Assembly: GCF_014237865.1 (NCBI RefSeq)
Contig: NZ_JACJUU010000003.1
Span: 62,001 to 126,000, forward strand
DNA length: 64,000 bases
From: Pusillimonas minor
GTDB taxonomy: Bacteria > Pseudomonadota > Gammaproteobacteria > Burkholderiales > Burkholderiaceae_B
Reading direction: 5' to 3'
Shown: in pieces, positions 46,427-56,493 of the stretch
Layout: each line of letters starts with the position of its first letter
Numbering within the stretch: position 1 is the stretch's first letter
Position numbers and translations under genes: made by a program
The notes under the pieces: model-generated
Seen by the model: only the letters and a program-made list of their open reading frames with translations
Databases searched by the model: none
Told to the model about the DNA's origin: nothing

Positions 46427-48514
46427 TTACGTCGGCTGCGCGCTATCTGCAGCCGTTTCATTCATGCCGCTATGCCGCAGCAGCGCATCGATTTGCGCAT
46501 CGCGGCCGCGGAAGGCCCGGAACGATTCAGCCGCCGGCCGTGCGCCACCCACCGCGAGTATTTCATCGCGGAAACGCCGGCCGGTTTTGGCATTAAGCGT
46601 ATCGGGTTCGCCGGATTCCGTCGTCAGGGCGGTTTCTTCGAATGCGGCATACGCGTCTGCCGACAAGACCTCGGCCCATTTGTAGCTGTAGTAGCCGGCG
46701 CCATAGCCGCCCGCGAACAAGTGCGAAAAATTATGCGGGAAGCGGTGCCATTCGGGCGGGAAGAGCACGGCAACTTCGTTGCGCACGTCGTTGAGCGTTT
46801 GCATGACGTCGGCAATGGGCAAACCGTTGGCCTGATTATGGATACGCATGTCGAACAGCGAAAACTCAATCTGGCGGACGGTTTGCATTCCGCTTTGATA
46901 ATTGCGTGCGGCCAGCAGCTTGTCGAACAACGCGCGGGGCAAGGGTTCGCCGGTGCTGACATGCGATGACATCTGCGTGACGACGCGCCATTCCCAGCAG
47001 AAGTTTTCCATGAATTGCGAGGGCAGTTCGATTGCATCCCATTCGACGCTGGCGAAGGCGGACGCGCCGGGGTCATCGACCGTGGAGAGCAGGGCATGCA
47101 AGGCGTGGCCGGCTTCGTGAAACAAGGTAATGACGTCGTCGTGCGTCAGCAGCGCCGGTTTGCCATTGGCTGGCGGCGTGAAATTGCAAGTGAGGTACAC
47201 CACAGGCGTTTGTAATTGCCCGTTTGCACGGCTGCGGGTTCGTTCGCTGTCGACCCAGGCGCCGCTTTGCTTGCCCTGGCGTGCGTACAGGTCGAGCAAC
47301 AAGTGCCCGCAGGGTTCGCCATCACGCAGTACCTCAAGCACGCGCGCATCGGGGTGCCAGGCCGTCAGGCCGGTATCGCGCACTTCTACACCGAACAAGA
47401 TTTTGGCAACACCAAACAAGCCAGCCACGACGTTGGGCTCGGTAAAATATTGTTTGATTTCGTCTTCGGAGTAGGCATAGCGCGCTTCGCGTAAGCGTTC
47501 GGAGACATAAGCGTTGTCCCAGGGTTCGAGCCTATCGATACCCAGGGTTTCGCGTCCGAAGGCCTGCAACTGAACCAGATCGCGTTGTGCATGAGGTTTT
47601 GCTTTCGCTGCTAGTTCGCGCAAAAAGTTGAGCACCTGGTCTGCGTTGTCGGCCATCCGCGTTTCGAGACGCATTTGGGCGAAATTGGCAAAACCCAGGA
47701 GCCGAGCTTCGCGGGCACGCAAGTCAAGCAACTGTTCGATGAGCGGGGTGTTGTCGAAACGGGTATCGCCTTGCTCGGAGGCAATTGTGCCGTAGGCACG
47801 GTAAAGCGTTTCGCGAAGGCTGCGGTCTTTGGCGTACTGCATGACTGGCAGGTAGCACGGCATTTTCAGTGTCAGGCGCCAGCCTGTTTGGCCGTTCTTT
47901 TCGGCATCGGCCTTGGCGGCATCGCAGACATCGGCAGGGATGCCTTCAAGGCGTGCGGCGTCTTCGACAAGCAAAAACCATTGGTCAATGGCGTCGAGTA
48001 CGTTTTCAGAAAATTTTTGCGAGGCCTGGGCTTCTTCATCGCAGATTTGGGCATATTGCTCGCGTGCCTCGCCCTCGAGTTCAACGCCACTTAGCCGGAA
48101 GTCGCGCAGCGCCAGTTCGATAATGCGTTGCCGCACGGCGGGTAATTGTGCAAATTCCGGGCTGTTGTGCAGGCGCTGGTATTGGGTGTACAGGCCTTTG
48201 TGCAGGCCAATCCAGGTCGAGAATTCGGTGACCAACGGCAGGCACTGATTGTAGGCTTGTCGCAGTTCCGGCGTGTTGACAACGGCGTTCAGGTGGCCTG
48301 CAACCGACCAAGCGCGCCACAGGCGACCCGATACGGTTTCAACCGGATCGATCAAGGATTCCCAGGTGGCGGGGGTTTGCGGCGATGCCGCTTGCTCAAT
48401 GGCATTGCGCGTTTCTTCGATAAGCGTCTTGACGGCCGGCTCGATGTGCGCGGGTTGAACCACGGCGTAGTCGATTAGGGTGTCGATGGGAACGAGCAAA
48501 GGATTTTGATTCAT
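46427..48514 (-). CDS. prlC: Oligopeptidase A (M3 zinc metallopeptidase)
   Basis: A cytoplasmic oligopeptidase that degrades signal peptides and short peptides, 695 residues. The zinc-binding motif is FHEAGHALH (HExxH) with a downstream Glu region (WDAIELPSQFMENF), as in the thimet oligopeptidase family. The start is ATG 48514; an upstream GTG at 48520 is unlikely. It lies 73 bases downstream of folD on the same strand. Confidence 0.95.
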   Translation of the reverse strand: MNQNPLLVPIDTLIDYAVVQPAHIEPAVKTLIEETRNAIEQAASPQTPATWESLIDPVETVSGRLWRAWSVAGHLNAVVNTPELRQAYNQCLPLVTEFSTWIGLHKGLYTQYQRLHNSPEFAQLPAVRQRIIELALRDFRLSGVELEGEAREQYAQICDEEAQASQKFSENVLDAIDQWFLLVEDAARLEGIPADVCDAAKADAEKNGQTGWRLTLKMPCYLPVMQYAKDRSLRETLYRAYGTIASEQGDTRFDNTPLIEQLLDLRAREARLLGFANFAQMRLETRMADNADQVLNFLRELAAKAKPHAQRDLVQLQAFGRETLGIDRLEPWDNAYVSERLREARYAYSEDEIKQYFTEPNVVAGLFGVAKILFGVEVRDTGLTAWHPDARVLEVLRDGEPCGHLLLDLYARQGKQSGAWVDSERTRSRANGQLQTPVVYLTCNFTPPANGKPALLTHDDVITLFHEAGHALHALLSTVDDPGASAFASVEWDAIELPSQFMENFCWEWRVVTQMSSHVSTGEPLPRALFDKLLAARNYQSGMQTVRQIEFSLFDMRIHNQANGLPIADVMQTLNDVRNEVAVLFPPEWHRFPHNFSHLFAGGYGAGYYSYKWAEVLSADAYAAFEETALTTESGEPDTLNAKTGRRFRDEILAVGGARPAAESFRAFRGRDAQIDALLRHSGMNETAADSAQPT

Positions 48515-48587
48515 GAGCACAACGAAGAGAGGATTGCAGCGGCTGCGTCAGCCTGCCAGCGGCGGACCAACGCAGATGACATGCAGT

Positions 48588-49448
48588 TTAGACACGCAAG
48601 CCGGCAGAACGTTCCGCGGCTTCGAGCGTATTGACGAGCAGCATGGCGATGGTCATGGGGCCGACGCCGCCCGGGACGGGCGTGATGGCGCTTGCGACCT
48701 GGCTGGCCGATGCAAACTCGACGTCGCCTGTCAGGCGGCCGTCGGGCAGTCGGTTGATGCCGACATCAATGACCACCGCGCCTGGCTTGACCATGTCGCC
48801 GGTAATCATTTCGGGGCGACCAGTTGCCACAACCAGGACATCGGCCCGGCGCGTTTGGGCGGGCAGATCGCGCGTTTTTGAGTTGCAGATGGTGACCGTG
48901 GCGCCTGCGGCCAGCAACAGCATGGCCATGGGCTTGCCGACAATGTTGCTGGCGCCGACGACGACCGCCTCAGCGCCGCGCAAGGCAACGTCTTGGGACT
49001 CGAGCAACTTCATGATGCCGTAAGGCGTACACGGGCGGAACAGCGGCTGACCAGTCATGAGCAGCCCGGCGTTGCTGATATGAAAGCCGTCGACGTCTTT
49101 TTCGGCGGCGATGGTTTCAATGACCTTGGCGGCGTCGAGGTGGGCCGGCAACGGCAACTGGACCAAAATCCCGTGAATACGCGGGTTGGCGTTCAGGTCG
49201 AGTACGACGTCGAGCAGGGCGGTTTCGGTGATGTCGGCTTTCAGGCGGATGACTTCAGAGTGCAGCCCCGCCTTTTCGCAGGCTGCAGCCTTGTTGCGAA
49301 CATAGACGCTGGAGGCCGGATCTTCGCCCACCAGCACGACCGCCAGACCGGGTGTAAGGCCTTTTTCTTTCAGGGCAGTGACGCGTTGGGCCACGTCTTC
49401 TTTGATGGTATTCGACAGCGCTTTGCCATCGATAATACGGGCCGTCAT
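48588..49448 (-). CDS. folD: Bifunctional methylenetetrahydrofolate dehydrogenase/cyclohydrolase
   Basis: It interconverts methylene- and formyl-tetrahydrofolate, the one-carbon supply for purines and fMet. It has 286 residues. Landmarks are [13 protein letters not shown] (Tyr and Lys of the active site), [30 protein letters not shown] and [14 protein letters not shown]. The start codon overlaps the stop of the response regulator gene (ATGA), so folD is the third gene of a two-component operon. Confidence 0.96.
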   Translation of the reverse strand: MTARIIDGKALSNTIKEDVAQRVTALKEKGLTPGLAVVLVGEDPASSVYVRNKAAACEKAGLHSEVIRLKADITETALLDVVLDLNANPRIHGILVQLPLPAHLDAAKVIETIAAEKDVDGFHISNAGLLMTGQPLFRPCTPYGIMKLLESQDVALRGAEAVVVGASNIVGKPMAMLLLAAGATVTICNSKTRDLPAQTRRADVLVVATGRPEMITGDMVKPGAVVIDVGINRLPDGRLTGDVEFASASQVASAITPVPGGVGPMTIAMLLVNTLEAAERSAGLRV

Positions 49449-50068
49449 ACGTTTCCTTCGGCACCGGCCAGGGCAATTTTCATCAAATCGGCAACCGTGG
49501 TGACCTGGAGTTTTTCCATGATGTTGGCCCGGTGGGCTTCGACGGTTTTGATGCTGATGTTCAGGTCGCCGGCGATTTGCTTGTTCAGGCGGCCGGCCAC
49601 GATGCGTTCAAGCACTTGTTGCTCGCGCGTCGTCAGTCGGCTGAGTACAGCCTGATGATTTTTCTGGGCCTGGGCCTTTGAGGCGCGCTCGGCAGCTTGT
49701 TCGAGCATGCGCGCCACGATAGTGCGCAGATCGGATTCGTTGAAGGGCTTTTCGAGGAAGTCGACGGCGCCTTTTTTGATGGTGGATACCGCCATGGGGA
49801 CATCGCCGTGACCGGTGATGAACACAATGGGCAGCGGCGAGTTGCGGGCGATTAGCGCCTCTTGCAGTTCAAGACCGCTCATGCCGGGCATACGCACATC
49901 GGCAATCAGTACGCCGACCTGGTCGGGGTCGTAGGTGTCTAGGAAGGTTTCGGCGCTTTCGAAGGCCTGGACCTGGTAGCCGTTGGCTTCGAGCAACCAG
50001 CGCAACGAGTCACGGACGGCCTCGTCGTCGTCGACGATGAAAACGGTATCGGAAACAATTGTGGTCAT
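49445..50068 (-). CDS. FixJ/NarL-family response regulator
   Basis: A DNA-binding regulator of 207 residues. The receiver domain has the acidic pair in VDDDE, the phospho-acceptor Asp in [12 protein letters not shown] (about residue 58), and the Lys in FLEKPF. The output is a LuxR-type helix-turn-helix ([28 protein letters not shown]) near residue 140 onward. The start was set at ATG 50068, overlapping the kinase stop by 4 bases. It probably works with the adjacent kinase. Confidence 0.93.
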   Translation of the reverse strand: MTTIVSDTVFIVDDDEAVRDSLRWLLEANGYQVQAFESAETFLDTYDPDQVGVLIADVRMPGMSGLELQEALIARNSPLPIVFITGHGDVPMAVSTIKKGAVDFLEKPFNESDLRTIVARMLEQAAERASKAQAQKNHQAVLSRLTTREQQVLERIVAGRLNKQIAGDLNISIKTVEAHRANIMEKLQVTTVADLMKIALAGAEGNV

Positions 50069-51861
50069 GCTTGCAACTCCTGGTGATTCTCTGGCGGGTT
50101 GGGCTCGGTTTGAGCCGCACGAGGCAGGGTGAACCTGAAAATCGTACCGCCATCGGGGTTGGCTACCGCCCACAGGCGACCGTGGTGCGACTCGATGATG
50201 GTACGACAGATGTTCAAGCCCATGCCCAAGCCTTCAGACTTGGTACTGTAAAACGGTTCGAAAAGGCGTTCGGGGTCTTTCAGCCCGTGCCCGCGGTCGA
50301 TGACAGCCACTTCGACGATGGGGGCCTGGTTGGATACCACGACATGCAGCGTGCGATATTCGCTGTGCTCCATGGCTTCAACACCATTTTTCAAAAGGTT
50401 CAATAATACCTGTTCGATAAGAATGGGGTCGGCCAGGACGTCGGGCAGGTCGTCGGGCAGGTGCTTTTCTATGACAACCTGCCGCTTGCGCGCGTCGATT
50501 TCGGCGAACGAAATGGCGTTGTCAAGAATGCGATTGACAGATACGCGTTGGCGGCGCGGTTCGCTGCGTTTGACGAATTCGCGGATGCGGCTGATGATCT
50601 TGCCTGCCCGCTCGGCTTGTCGCGCGCCTTTTTCGAGGGCATCGAGCAAGGTTTCAGGCGATGCCTTGCCCGCCTTGATCATGGCGACCGCCGCCATGTT
50701 GTAGTTGGCTATGGCCGTGAGCGGCTGGTTGAGTTCGTGTGCCAGCGACGACGCCATTTCACCCATGGTGGTCAGGCGGCTGGTCAGCTGGATTTTTTCT
50801 TGCTGTATGCGTGATTCTTCTTCGTGGGTGCGGCGTTCGGTGATGTCGCGCGCCACTTGCAGCCGCACCCGTCGGCCATCTGTCCAGGCCAGCATGCGGT
50901 GTTGCACTTCGAACCAGCGCTGGGCCGAATTTGAATAGGTCTCGATGGTTTCGTCGGTAAAACGCCCCAGACGCCCGCCCAGCAGTTCGCTGTGGCCGGC
51001 CGATTGCGCCCCGAAAAAGCGCCGGTAGGTGCGATTGGCAAATAAAAGCTCAAGGCCGTCCGGGGTGTCGGCCACCACTGAAATAGCGTCATCCAGGCCT
51101 TCGAGTACCGTCATGAAGCGTTCGTGCGCGGCCGTCAGGGCCTCGCGTATGCGCTTTGGTTCGGTAATGTCGGTCATTGACGTCATCCAGCCGATCTGGT
51201 CGCCGTTGTGGTCGCGCAGAGGCGATACATACATACGCGCAGTAAAGCGTGAACCGTCGCGTCGTTGCGCTTCGATTTCAAGGCCGCTGCTTGGGGTGCG
51301 GCCGGACAACAGCAGGTCGAGCGTTTCTTGATGTTCGGCGTGGCGCCCCGGGATCCAGTACGGAAACGGCGTAGTGCGCCCGATCAGGTCGGCTTCGTTC
51401 CAGCCGATCATGCGACAGAACGCAGGGTTGACGTATGCAATTCGGCCTTGCATGTCGAAAACGCGCATCCCGGTGGACATGGAATTTTCCATGGCGCGGC
51501 GAAAGCCGGTTTCGGCCAGCAGGGCGGCTTCTGCCCGGGTACGAAAGCGGGTATAGCGCCACAAGGCCAGCAGACTGACCACGATAACCAATGACAACGC
51601 CACCACCAACATAAGCAGGCGCTGCTGGCGGACCTCCTGGTCAATAGTGACAAACATGACGCTGTCGTTCTGGATGCGCTGCATCCAGAAAAACGCCCCC
51701 ATAACGCATAGGTACAAGATCAGGACAATGAAAGGCGTCAGCCAATAAAGGCCGCGTCGCTTTTGTGCCTGCTCGTAAAACGTCGTTGGAATGAGGGACT
51801 TTCGGGGAGGTGTGGCCATAGTGGTAGATGTACTCGACGCGGCTATTTTAGCCCTATGCAT
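50065..51861 (-). CDS. PAS-domain sensor histidine kinase
   Basis: A membrane sensor of 598 residues. Two transmembrane helices lie at about 40-60 and 82-104 with only a short periplasmic segment between. Two PAS domains follow (about 120-235 and 245-355), then a HisKA box with the phospho-accepting His in SLAHELNQPLTAIANYN, and an HATPase_c domain (LLKNGVEAME, GLGMGLNICRTI). The architecture is FixL/TodS-like. The ATG at 51861 has an AGGA site 6 bases upstream; ATG 51819 is the alternative. It is divergent from aceE. Confidence 0.92.
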   Translation of the reverse strand: MHRAKIAASSTSTTMATPPRKSLIPTTFYEQAQKRRGLYWLTPFIVLILYLCVMGAFFWMQRIQNDSVMFVTIDQEVRQQRLLMLVVALSLVIVVSLLALWRYTRFRTRAEAALLAETGFRRAMENSMSTGMRVFDMQGRIAYVNPAFCRMIGWNEADLIGRTTPFPYWIPGRHAEHQETLDLLLSGRTPSSGLEIEAQRRDGSRFTARMYVSPLRDHNGDQIGWMTSMTDITEPKRIREALTAAHERFMTVLEGLDDAISVVADTPDGLELLFANRTYRRFFGAQSAGHSELLGGRLGRFTDETIETYSNSAQRWFEVQHRMLAWTDGRRVRLQVARDITERRTHEEESRIQQEKIQLTSRLTTMGEMASSLAHELNQPLTAIANYNMAAVAMIKAGKASPETLLDALEKGARQAERAGKIISRIREFVKRSEPRRQRVSVNRILDNAISFAEIDARKRQVVIEKHLPDDLPDVLADPILIEQVLLNLLKNGVEAMEHSEYRTLHVVVSNQAPIVEVAVIDRGHGLKDPERLFEPFYSTKSEGLGMGLNICRTIIESHHGRLWAVANPDGGTIFRFTLPRAAQTEPNPPENHQELQA

Positions 51862-51913
51862 AATCCTTTGTTTTTCACATTATAAAAACTCATGCCATAA
51901 AGTGAAATTTCGC

Positions 51914-51942
51914 TTGATCAAAGCTGAACACTTTCCTAGAAT
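51914..51942 (+). promoter_or_regulatory. Likely sigma-70 promoter of the aceE operon
   Basis: TTGATC (51914-51919) and TAGAAT (51937-51942) are separated by exactly 17 bases. Transcription would start near 51949, giving a leader of about 107 bases before aceE. Two exact TTTCACAT octamers (51873-51880, 52027-52034) and one inverted GTGAAA (51902-51907) flank it. Confidence 0.6.
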
Positions 51943-52055
51943 GGCTGCAGTCTTACGCCAAGGTCGCGGGTTTTCGCGCGTGTAAATTACGTGCTACAAC
52001 GGGTTCACGGCTTTCATCAGGCTAAGTTTCACATACAACACACAGGAGACTTCTA

Positions 52056-54767
52056 ATGTCCTCTCTTGAAAAAGTCGGTGCTGCGTCGCAAGCCGATATT
52101 GACGCTGTCGAAACCCAAGAATGGCTCGAAGCGCTTCAGGCTGTTCTTGAACAAGAAGGCCCCGAACGCGCCCACTTTTTGCTGGAACGCCTGATCGATC
52201 TGGCGCGCCGTTCCGGTGCCCATATCCCGTTTTCGCCCAATACCGCGTACGTCAACACCATCCCGCCCGGGCTCGAGCCTGCACACCCTGGCAATCTGGC
52301 CCTCGAGGCCCGGATTCGCTCGTATGTGCGCTGGAACGCCATGGCGATGGTGGTCAAGGCCAATCGCCATTCGCCACCTGACGGCGGTGATCTTGGCGGT
52401 CACATCGCTTCGTTCGCGTCTTTGGCTACCATGATCGGTTGTGGTCAAAACCATTTCTGGCATGCTGAAACGGAAGATCATGGTGGTGACCTGGTTTATT
52501 TCCAGGGCCATAGTTCGCCCGGTGTGTATGGCCGCGCTTTCCTCGAGGGTCGTTTAAGCGAAGATCAGCTTAACAACTTCCGCCAGGAAGTTGACGGCAA
52601 GGGGCTGTCTTCATACCCGCACCCCAAGTTAATGCCCGATTTCTGGCAGTTCCCGACGGTGTCTATGGGCCTTGGGCCTATCATGGCAATTTATCAGGCC
52701 CGCTTCCTTAAGTACCTGCATGCCCGTGGCATTGCCGACACCAGCAAGCGCAAAGTCTGGGTATTCTGCGGTGACGGCGAAATGGACGAACCCGAATCGC
52801 TTGGCGCCATCAGCCTGGCCGCACGCGAAAAACTCGACAATCTTATTTTTGTTGTTAACTGCAACCTGCAACGCCTTGACGGCCCGGTGCGTGGCAACGG
52901 CAAAATTATTCAAGAGCTTGAAGGCGATTTCCGCGGTAGCGGCTGGAACGTCATCAAGCTGCTGTGGGGCGGCTACTGGGACCCGCTTTTGGCGCGCGAC
53001 AAAGAAGGTATTTTGCGTCGTATCATGGAAGAAACCGTCGACGGCGAGTATCAGGCTTACAAAGCCAACGATGGCGCCTACGTACGCGAAAAATTCTTCG
53101 GCAAGCACCCCAAATTGCTGGAACTGGTCAGCCGCATGAGCGACGAAGATGTCTGGCGCTTGAACCGTGGCGGTCACGACCCGCACAAGGTTTATGCGGC
53201 CTTCAGTTCGGCCGTCAACCATAAAGGGCAGCCCACCGTCATTCTGGCCAAAACCATCAAGGGTTACGGCATGGGTCATGTCGGCCAGGCTAAAAACCCC
53301 TCGCACCAGCAGAAAAAGCTCGACCTCGATACCATCCGCGAATTCCGCGACCGCTTCAATATTCCGGTGCCCGACGACCAACTCGAGGCCTTGCCTTACG
53401 TCAAGCCGGCCGAAGACTCGCCCGAGATGAAATACCTGCACGAACGCCGTCAGGCGCTGGGTGGGTACCTGCCCAAGCGTCGCCCGCGGTCCACCGAACA
53501 GTTCAAGGCTCCCGCGCTCGAGGCGTTCAAGCCCGTGCTCGAACCCACCGCCGAAGGTCGTGAAATTTCGACCACGCAAGGTTTTGTGCGCATTCTTAAC
53601 CAGATTCTTCGCGACAAAGCGCTGGCGCCACGCGTTGTGCCTATTCTGGCCGACGAGTCGCGTACGTTTGGTATGGAAGGCCTGTTCCGTCAAATCGGTA
53701 TTTACGCGCCCGAAGGCCAGAAGTACACGCCGGTCGATAAAGACCAGGTCATGTACTACAAAGAGTCGGCCGACGGTCAGTTATTGCAAGAGGGGATTAA
53801 CGAAGCTGGTGCGTTCAGCTCCTGGATTGCGGCGGCCACGTCGTATGCCAGTAATAACCGCATCATGATCCCGTTCTATATCTACTACTCCATGTTTGGG
53901 TTCCAGCGTATTGGCGACCTGGCTTGGGCGGCCGGCGATATGCAGGCACGCGGGTTCTTGTTGGGGGGTACCGCAGGGCGCACTACGCTTAACGGCGAGG
54001 GCTTGCAGCACGAAGATGGCCACAGCCACATCATGTCGGCGCTTATTCCTAACTGCGTGTCGTACGACCCTACGTTCGCACACGAGCTGGCGGTTATTAT
54101 TCAAAACGGCCTCAAGCGTATGGTAGAAGACCAGGAAAACGTCTTCTACTACATCACCGTCATGAACGAGAATTATGCCCAGCCCGGCCTCAAAGCCGGC
54201 GACGAAGAGGGCATTATCAAGGGCATGTACAAGCTCAAGAGCAATGGCAGCGACAACGACAAGTTGCGTGTCCAGCTTATGGGTTCGGGCACCATATTGC
54301 GTGAAGTCATTGCCGCACAAGACATGCTCGAGAAAGACTGGGGCGTCAGCTCAGACATCTGGAGCGTGACCAGCTTTACCGAGCTGCGTCGCAACGGTCT
54401 TGATTGCGAGCGTCAGCGTTTACTGCGCCCCGATGCCAAAGATCTGCCCACACCTTACGTTACGCAACAGTTGCAAGGTACCAAAGGCCCCATCGTGGTC
54501 TCTACGGACTACGTCAAGCTCTTCGGCGACCAAATCCGTCCGTTCGTACCCGACAACCGCCGTTTCACAGTGTTGGGTACCGATGGTTTCGGCCGTTCCG
54601 ATTTCCGTGCCAAGCTGCGCGAGCACTTCGAAGTCGATCGTCGTTTCGTGACGGTGGCTGCGTTGCGTTCGTTGGCCGACGATGGCCTTATCCCGCTCGA
54701 AAAAGTCGCAGAAGCGGTCAAGAAGTACGGGATCAACCCAGACAAAGCCAACCCACAATACGCCTGA
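52056..54767 (+). CDS. aceE: Pyruvate dehydrogenase E1 component (homodimeric)
   Basis: It decarboxylates pyruvate with thiamine diphosphate and passes the acetyl group to E2. It has 903 residues. The ThDP/Mg site GDGEMDEPESLGAIS to VVNCN is near residue 240, and the E1 hallmarks GHSSPGVYGRAFLEGRL and EGLQHEDGHSH are present. It is the long, alpha2 form as in E. coli AceE. An AGGAGA ribosome site precedes the ATG. aceF follows 14 bases later. Confidence 0.97.
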   Translation: MSSLEKVGAASQADIDAVETQEWLEALQAVLEQEGPERAHFLLERLIDLARRSGAHIPFSPNTAYVNTIPPGLEPAHPGNLALEARIRSYVRWNAMAMVVKANRHSPPDGGDLGGHIASFASLATMIGCGQNHFWHAETEDHGGDLVYFQGHSSPGVYGRAFLEGRLSEDQLNNFRQEVDGKGLSSYPHPKLMPDFWQFPTVSMGLGPIMAIYQARFLKYLHARGIADTSKRKVWVFCGDGEMDEPESLGAISLAAREKLDNLIFVVNCNLQRLDGPVRGNGKIIQELEGDFRGSGWNVIKLLWGGYWDPLLARDKEGILRRIMEETVDGEYQAYKANDGAYVREKFFGKHPKLLELVSRMSDEDVWRLNRGGHDPHKVYAAFSSAVNHKGQPTVILAKTIKGYGMGHVGQAKNPSHQQKKLDLDTIREFRDRFNIPVPDDQLEALPYVKPAEDSPEMKYLHERRQALGGYLPKRRPRSTEQFKAPALEAFKPVLEPTAEGREISTTQGFVRILNQILRDKALAPRVVPILADESRTFGMEGLFRQIGIYAPEGQKYTPVDKDQVMYYKESADGQLLQEGINEAGAFSSWIAAATSYASNNRIMIPFYIYYSMFGFQRIGDLAWAAGDMQARGFLLGGTAGRTTLNGEGLQHEDGHSHIMSALIPNCVSYDPTFAHELAVIIQNGLKRMVEDQENVFYYITVMNENYAQPGLKAGDEEGIIKGMYKLKSNGSDNDKLRVQLMGSGTILREVIAAQDMLEKDWGVSSDIWSVTSFTELRRNGLDCERQRLLRPDAKDLPTPYVTQQLQGTKGPIVVSTDYVKLFGDQIRPFVPDNRRFTVLGTDGFGRSDFRAKLREHFEVDRRFVTVAALRSLADDGLIPLEKVAEAVKKYGINPDKANPQYA

Positions 54768-54781
54768 TCAGGGGAGACGAC

Positions 54782-56485
54782 ATGAGCAACCTCGTCGAAG
54801 TTAAAGTGCCCGATATTGGCGACTTTAGCGAAGTAGAAGTTATTGAAGTATTGGTCGCCCCGGGCGACACCATTAAAGAAGAGCAAAGCCTGATTACCGT
54901 AGAGTCCGACAAGGCCTCGATGGAAATCCCCTCAACTGCAGCAGGTAAGGTCAAGTCCGTCAAGGTCAACGTGGGCGACAAGGTCAAAGAGGGCGCTCTG
55001 ATTCTTGAGCTCGAGGCCGCCGAACAGGGCGCTTCATCGGCGCCTGCCGCCGCCAAGTCGGCCGATGACTCGCGCGCAGCACCCGCCTCTGCGGCGGTGC
55101 CGGTGCCCGCTGTTCAGGCCACGCCTTCCTCGCCTGCGACAGCACGGTCTGTGGTAGTCGAGGTTCCCGACATTGGCGACTTCCCGGAAGTTGAGGTCAT
55201 TGAGGTGCTGGTTGCCGAAGGCGATACCGTTGCCGTTGACCAAAGCCTGATTACGGTCGAGTCCGACAAGGCCTCTATGGAGGTGCCGTCGTCTCACGCC
55301 GGTGTGGTTACGTCTGTCAAAGTAAAAGTGGGCGACAAAGTCAGCAAAGGTTCTGCGCTCATCGAAGTCAAGGCTTCGGGTGAGCCGGCTGCCGAAACAA
55401 GCGCTGCTGCCCAAGCCGCTGGTTCGGCGTCAAACGCTGCACCCGAACGTGAGGCATCGGCCCCCGCGGCCGCGACCAGTACTGCGGTGGCCGTACCCGA
55501 CGAGGGCCGTCCTGCCGGCGAACGCCCCGCGCGCCCGTCGCCAACCGAGGCCTATGGCAACGATCGACCTTTAAACAAGCTGCCGCATGCCTCGCCGTCG
55601 GTGCGCAAGTTCGCTCGCGAACTGGGTGTCGATCTGACGCGTGTCAATGGCAGCGGCCCCAAGGGTCGTATTGTCATCGACGACGTTCGTGGTTTCGTCA
55701 AGCAGGCGCTGGCAGGTGGTGCGACTACAGCAAATGCTGCTTCAGGCAGCGGTTTCAGCGTGATCGATTGGCCCAAGGTCGATTTCGCCAAATTTGGTCC
55801 GATCGAATCGCGCCCGTTATCGCGTATTAAAAAGCTGTCTGGTGCGAATCTCAGCCGCAACTGGGTCATGATCCCGCACGTTACCAATAACGATCTTGCC
55901 GACATTACCGACCTTGAAGCTTTGCGCGTTCAACTTAACAAAGAGAACGAGAAGTCGGGTGTCAAGGTCACCATGTTGGCCTTCCTGATCAAGGCGTGCG
56001 TCGCTGCGCTCAAGAAATTCCCTGAATTCAATGCCTCGCTTGAAGGCGATAACCTTATTCTCAAGCAGTACTACCACATTGGTTTTGCGGCCGATACGCC
56101 CAATGGTCTGGTCGTGCCGGTGATTCGCGATGCCGATAAAAAAGGTATTTTTGATATTGCAGCCGAAACGTCCGAACTGGCCAAACAAGCGCGCGACGGC
56201 AAGTTGTCGCCCGCTCAGATGCAAGGCGGTTGTTTCTCTATTTCGTCGTTGGGCGGCATCGGCGGTACGTCATTTACACCTATTATCAATGCACCCGAAG
56301 TGGCCATTCTGGGTGTGTCGCGTTCCAGTCATCAGCCCGTCTGGGACGGCGCCGCGTTCCAGCCCCGCCTGATGTTGCCGCTGTCACTGTCGTACGACCA
56401 CCGCGTCATCGACGGTGCGTCGGCTGCGCGTTTCAACGCGTATTTGGGCAGCTTGCTGGCTGATTTCCGTCGTATCGCGCTATAA
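54782..56485 (+). CDS. aceF: Dihydrolipoyllysine acetyltransferase (E2)
   Basis: The core of the complex, 567 residues. Two lipoyl domains (about 1-78 and 120-198), each with the lipoylated Lys in ESDKASME, are joined by Ala/Pro linkers. A subunit-binding domain (ASPSVRKFARELGVDL, about 262-300) and the catalytic domain with the DHRVIDGA motif (catalytic His near 540) follow. The ATG at 54782 with a GGGGAGA site was chosen; the frame is open for 126 codons upstream but that is aceE sequence. Confidence 0.97.
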   Translation: MSNLVEVKVPDIGDFSEVEVIEVLVAPGDTIKEEQSLITVESDKASMEIPSTAAGKVKSVKVNVGDKVKEGALILELEAAEQGASSAPAAAKSADDSRAAPASAAVPVPAVQATPSSPATARSVVVEVPDIGDFPEVEVIEVLVAEGDTVAVDQSLITVESDKASMEVPSSHAGVVTSVKVKVGDKVSKGSALIEVKASGEPAAETSAAAQAAGSASNAAPEREASAPAAATSTAVAVPDEGRPAGERPARPSPTEAYGNDRPLNKLPHASPSVRKFARELGVDLTRVNGSGPKGRIVIDDVRGFVKQALAGGATTANAASGSGFSVIDWPKVDFAKFGPIESRPLSRIKKLSGANLSRNWVMIPHVTNNDLADITDLEALRVQLNKENEKSGVKVTMLAFLIKACVAALKKFPEFNASLEGDNLILKQYYHIGFAADTPNGLVVPVIRDADKKGIFDIAAETSELAKQARDGKLSPAQMQGGCFSISSLGGIGGTSFTPIINAPEVAILGVSRSSHQPVWDGAAFQPRLMLPLSLSYDHRVIDGASAARFNAYLGSLLADFRRIAL

Positions 56486-56493
56486 GGGATGCC

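Noticed and set aside
52629-53693. A 354-codon open frame on the minus strand inside aceE
   Set aside because: It lies entirely antisense to a strongly supported gene, has no family resemblance, and such long shadows are common in GC-rich coding DNA.
54404-54781. A 126-codon upstream extension of the aceF frame
   Set aside because: It lies wholly inside aceE in another frame, has no lipoyl sequence, and the ATG at 54782 has a good ribosome site.
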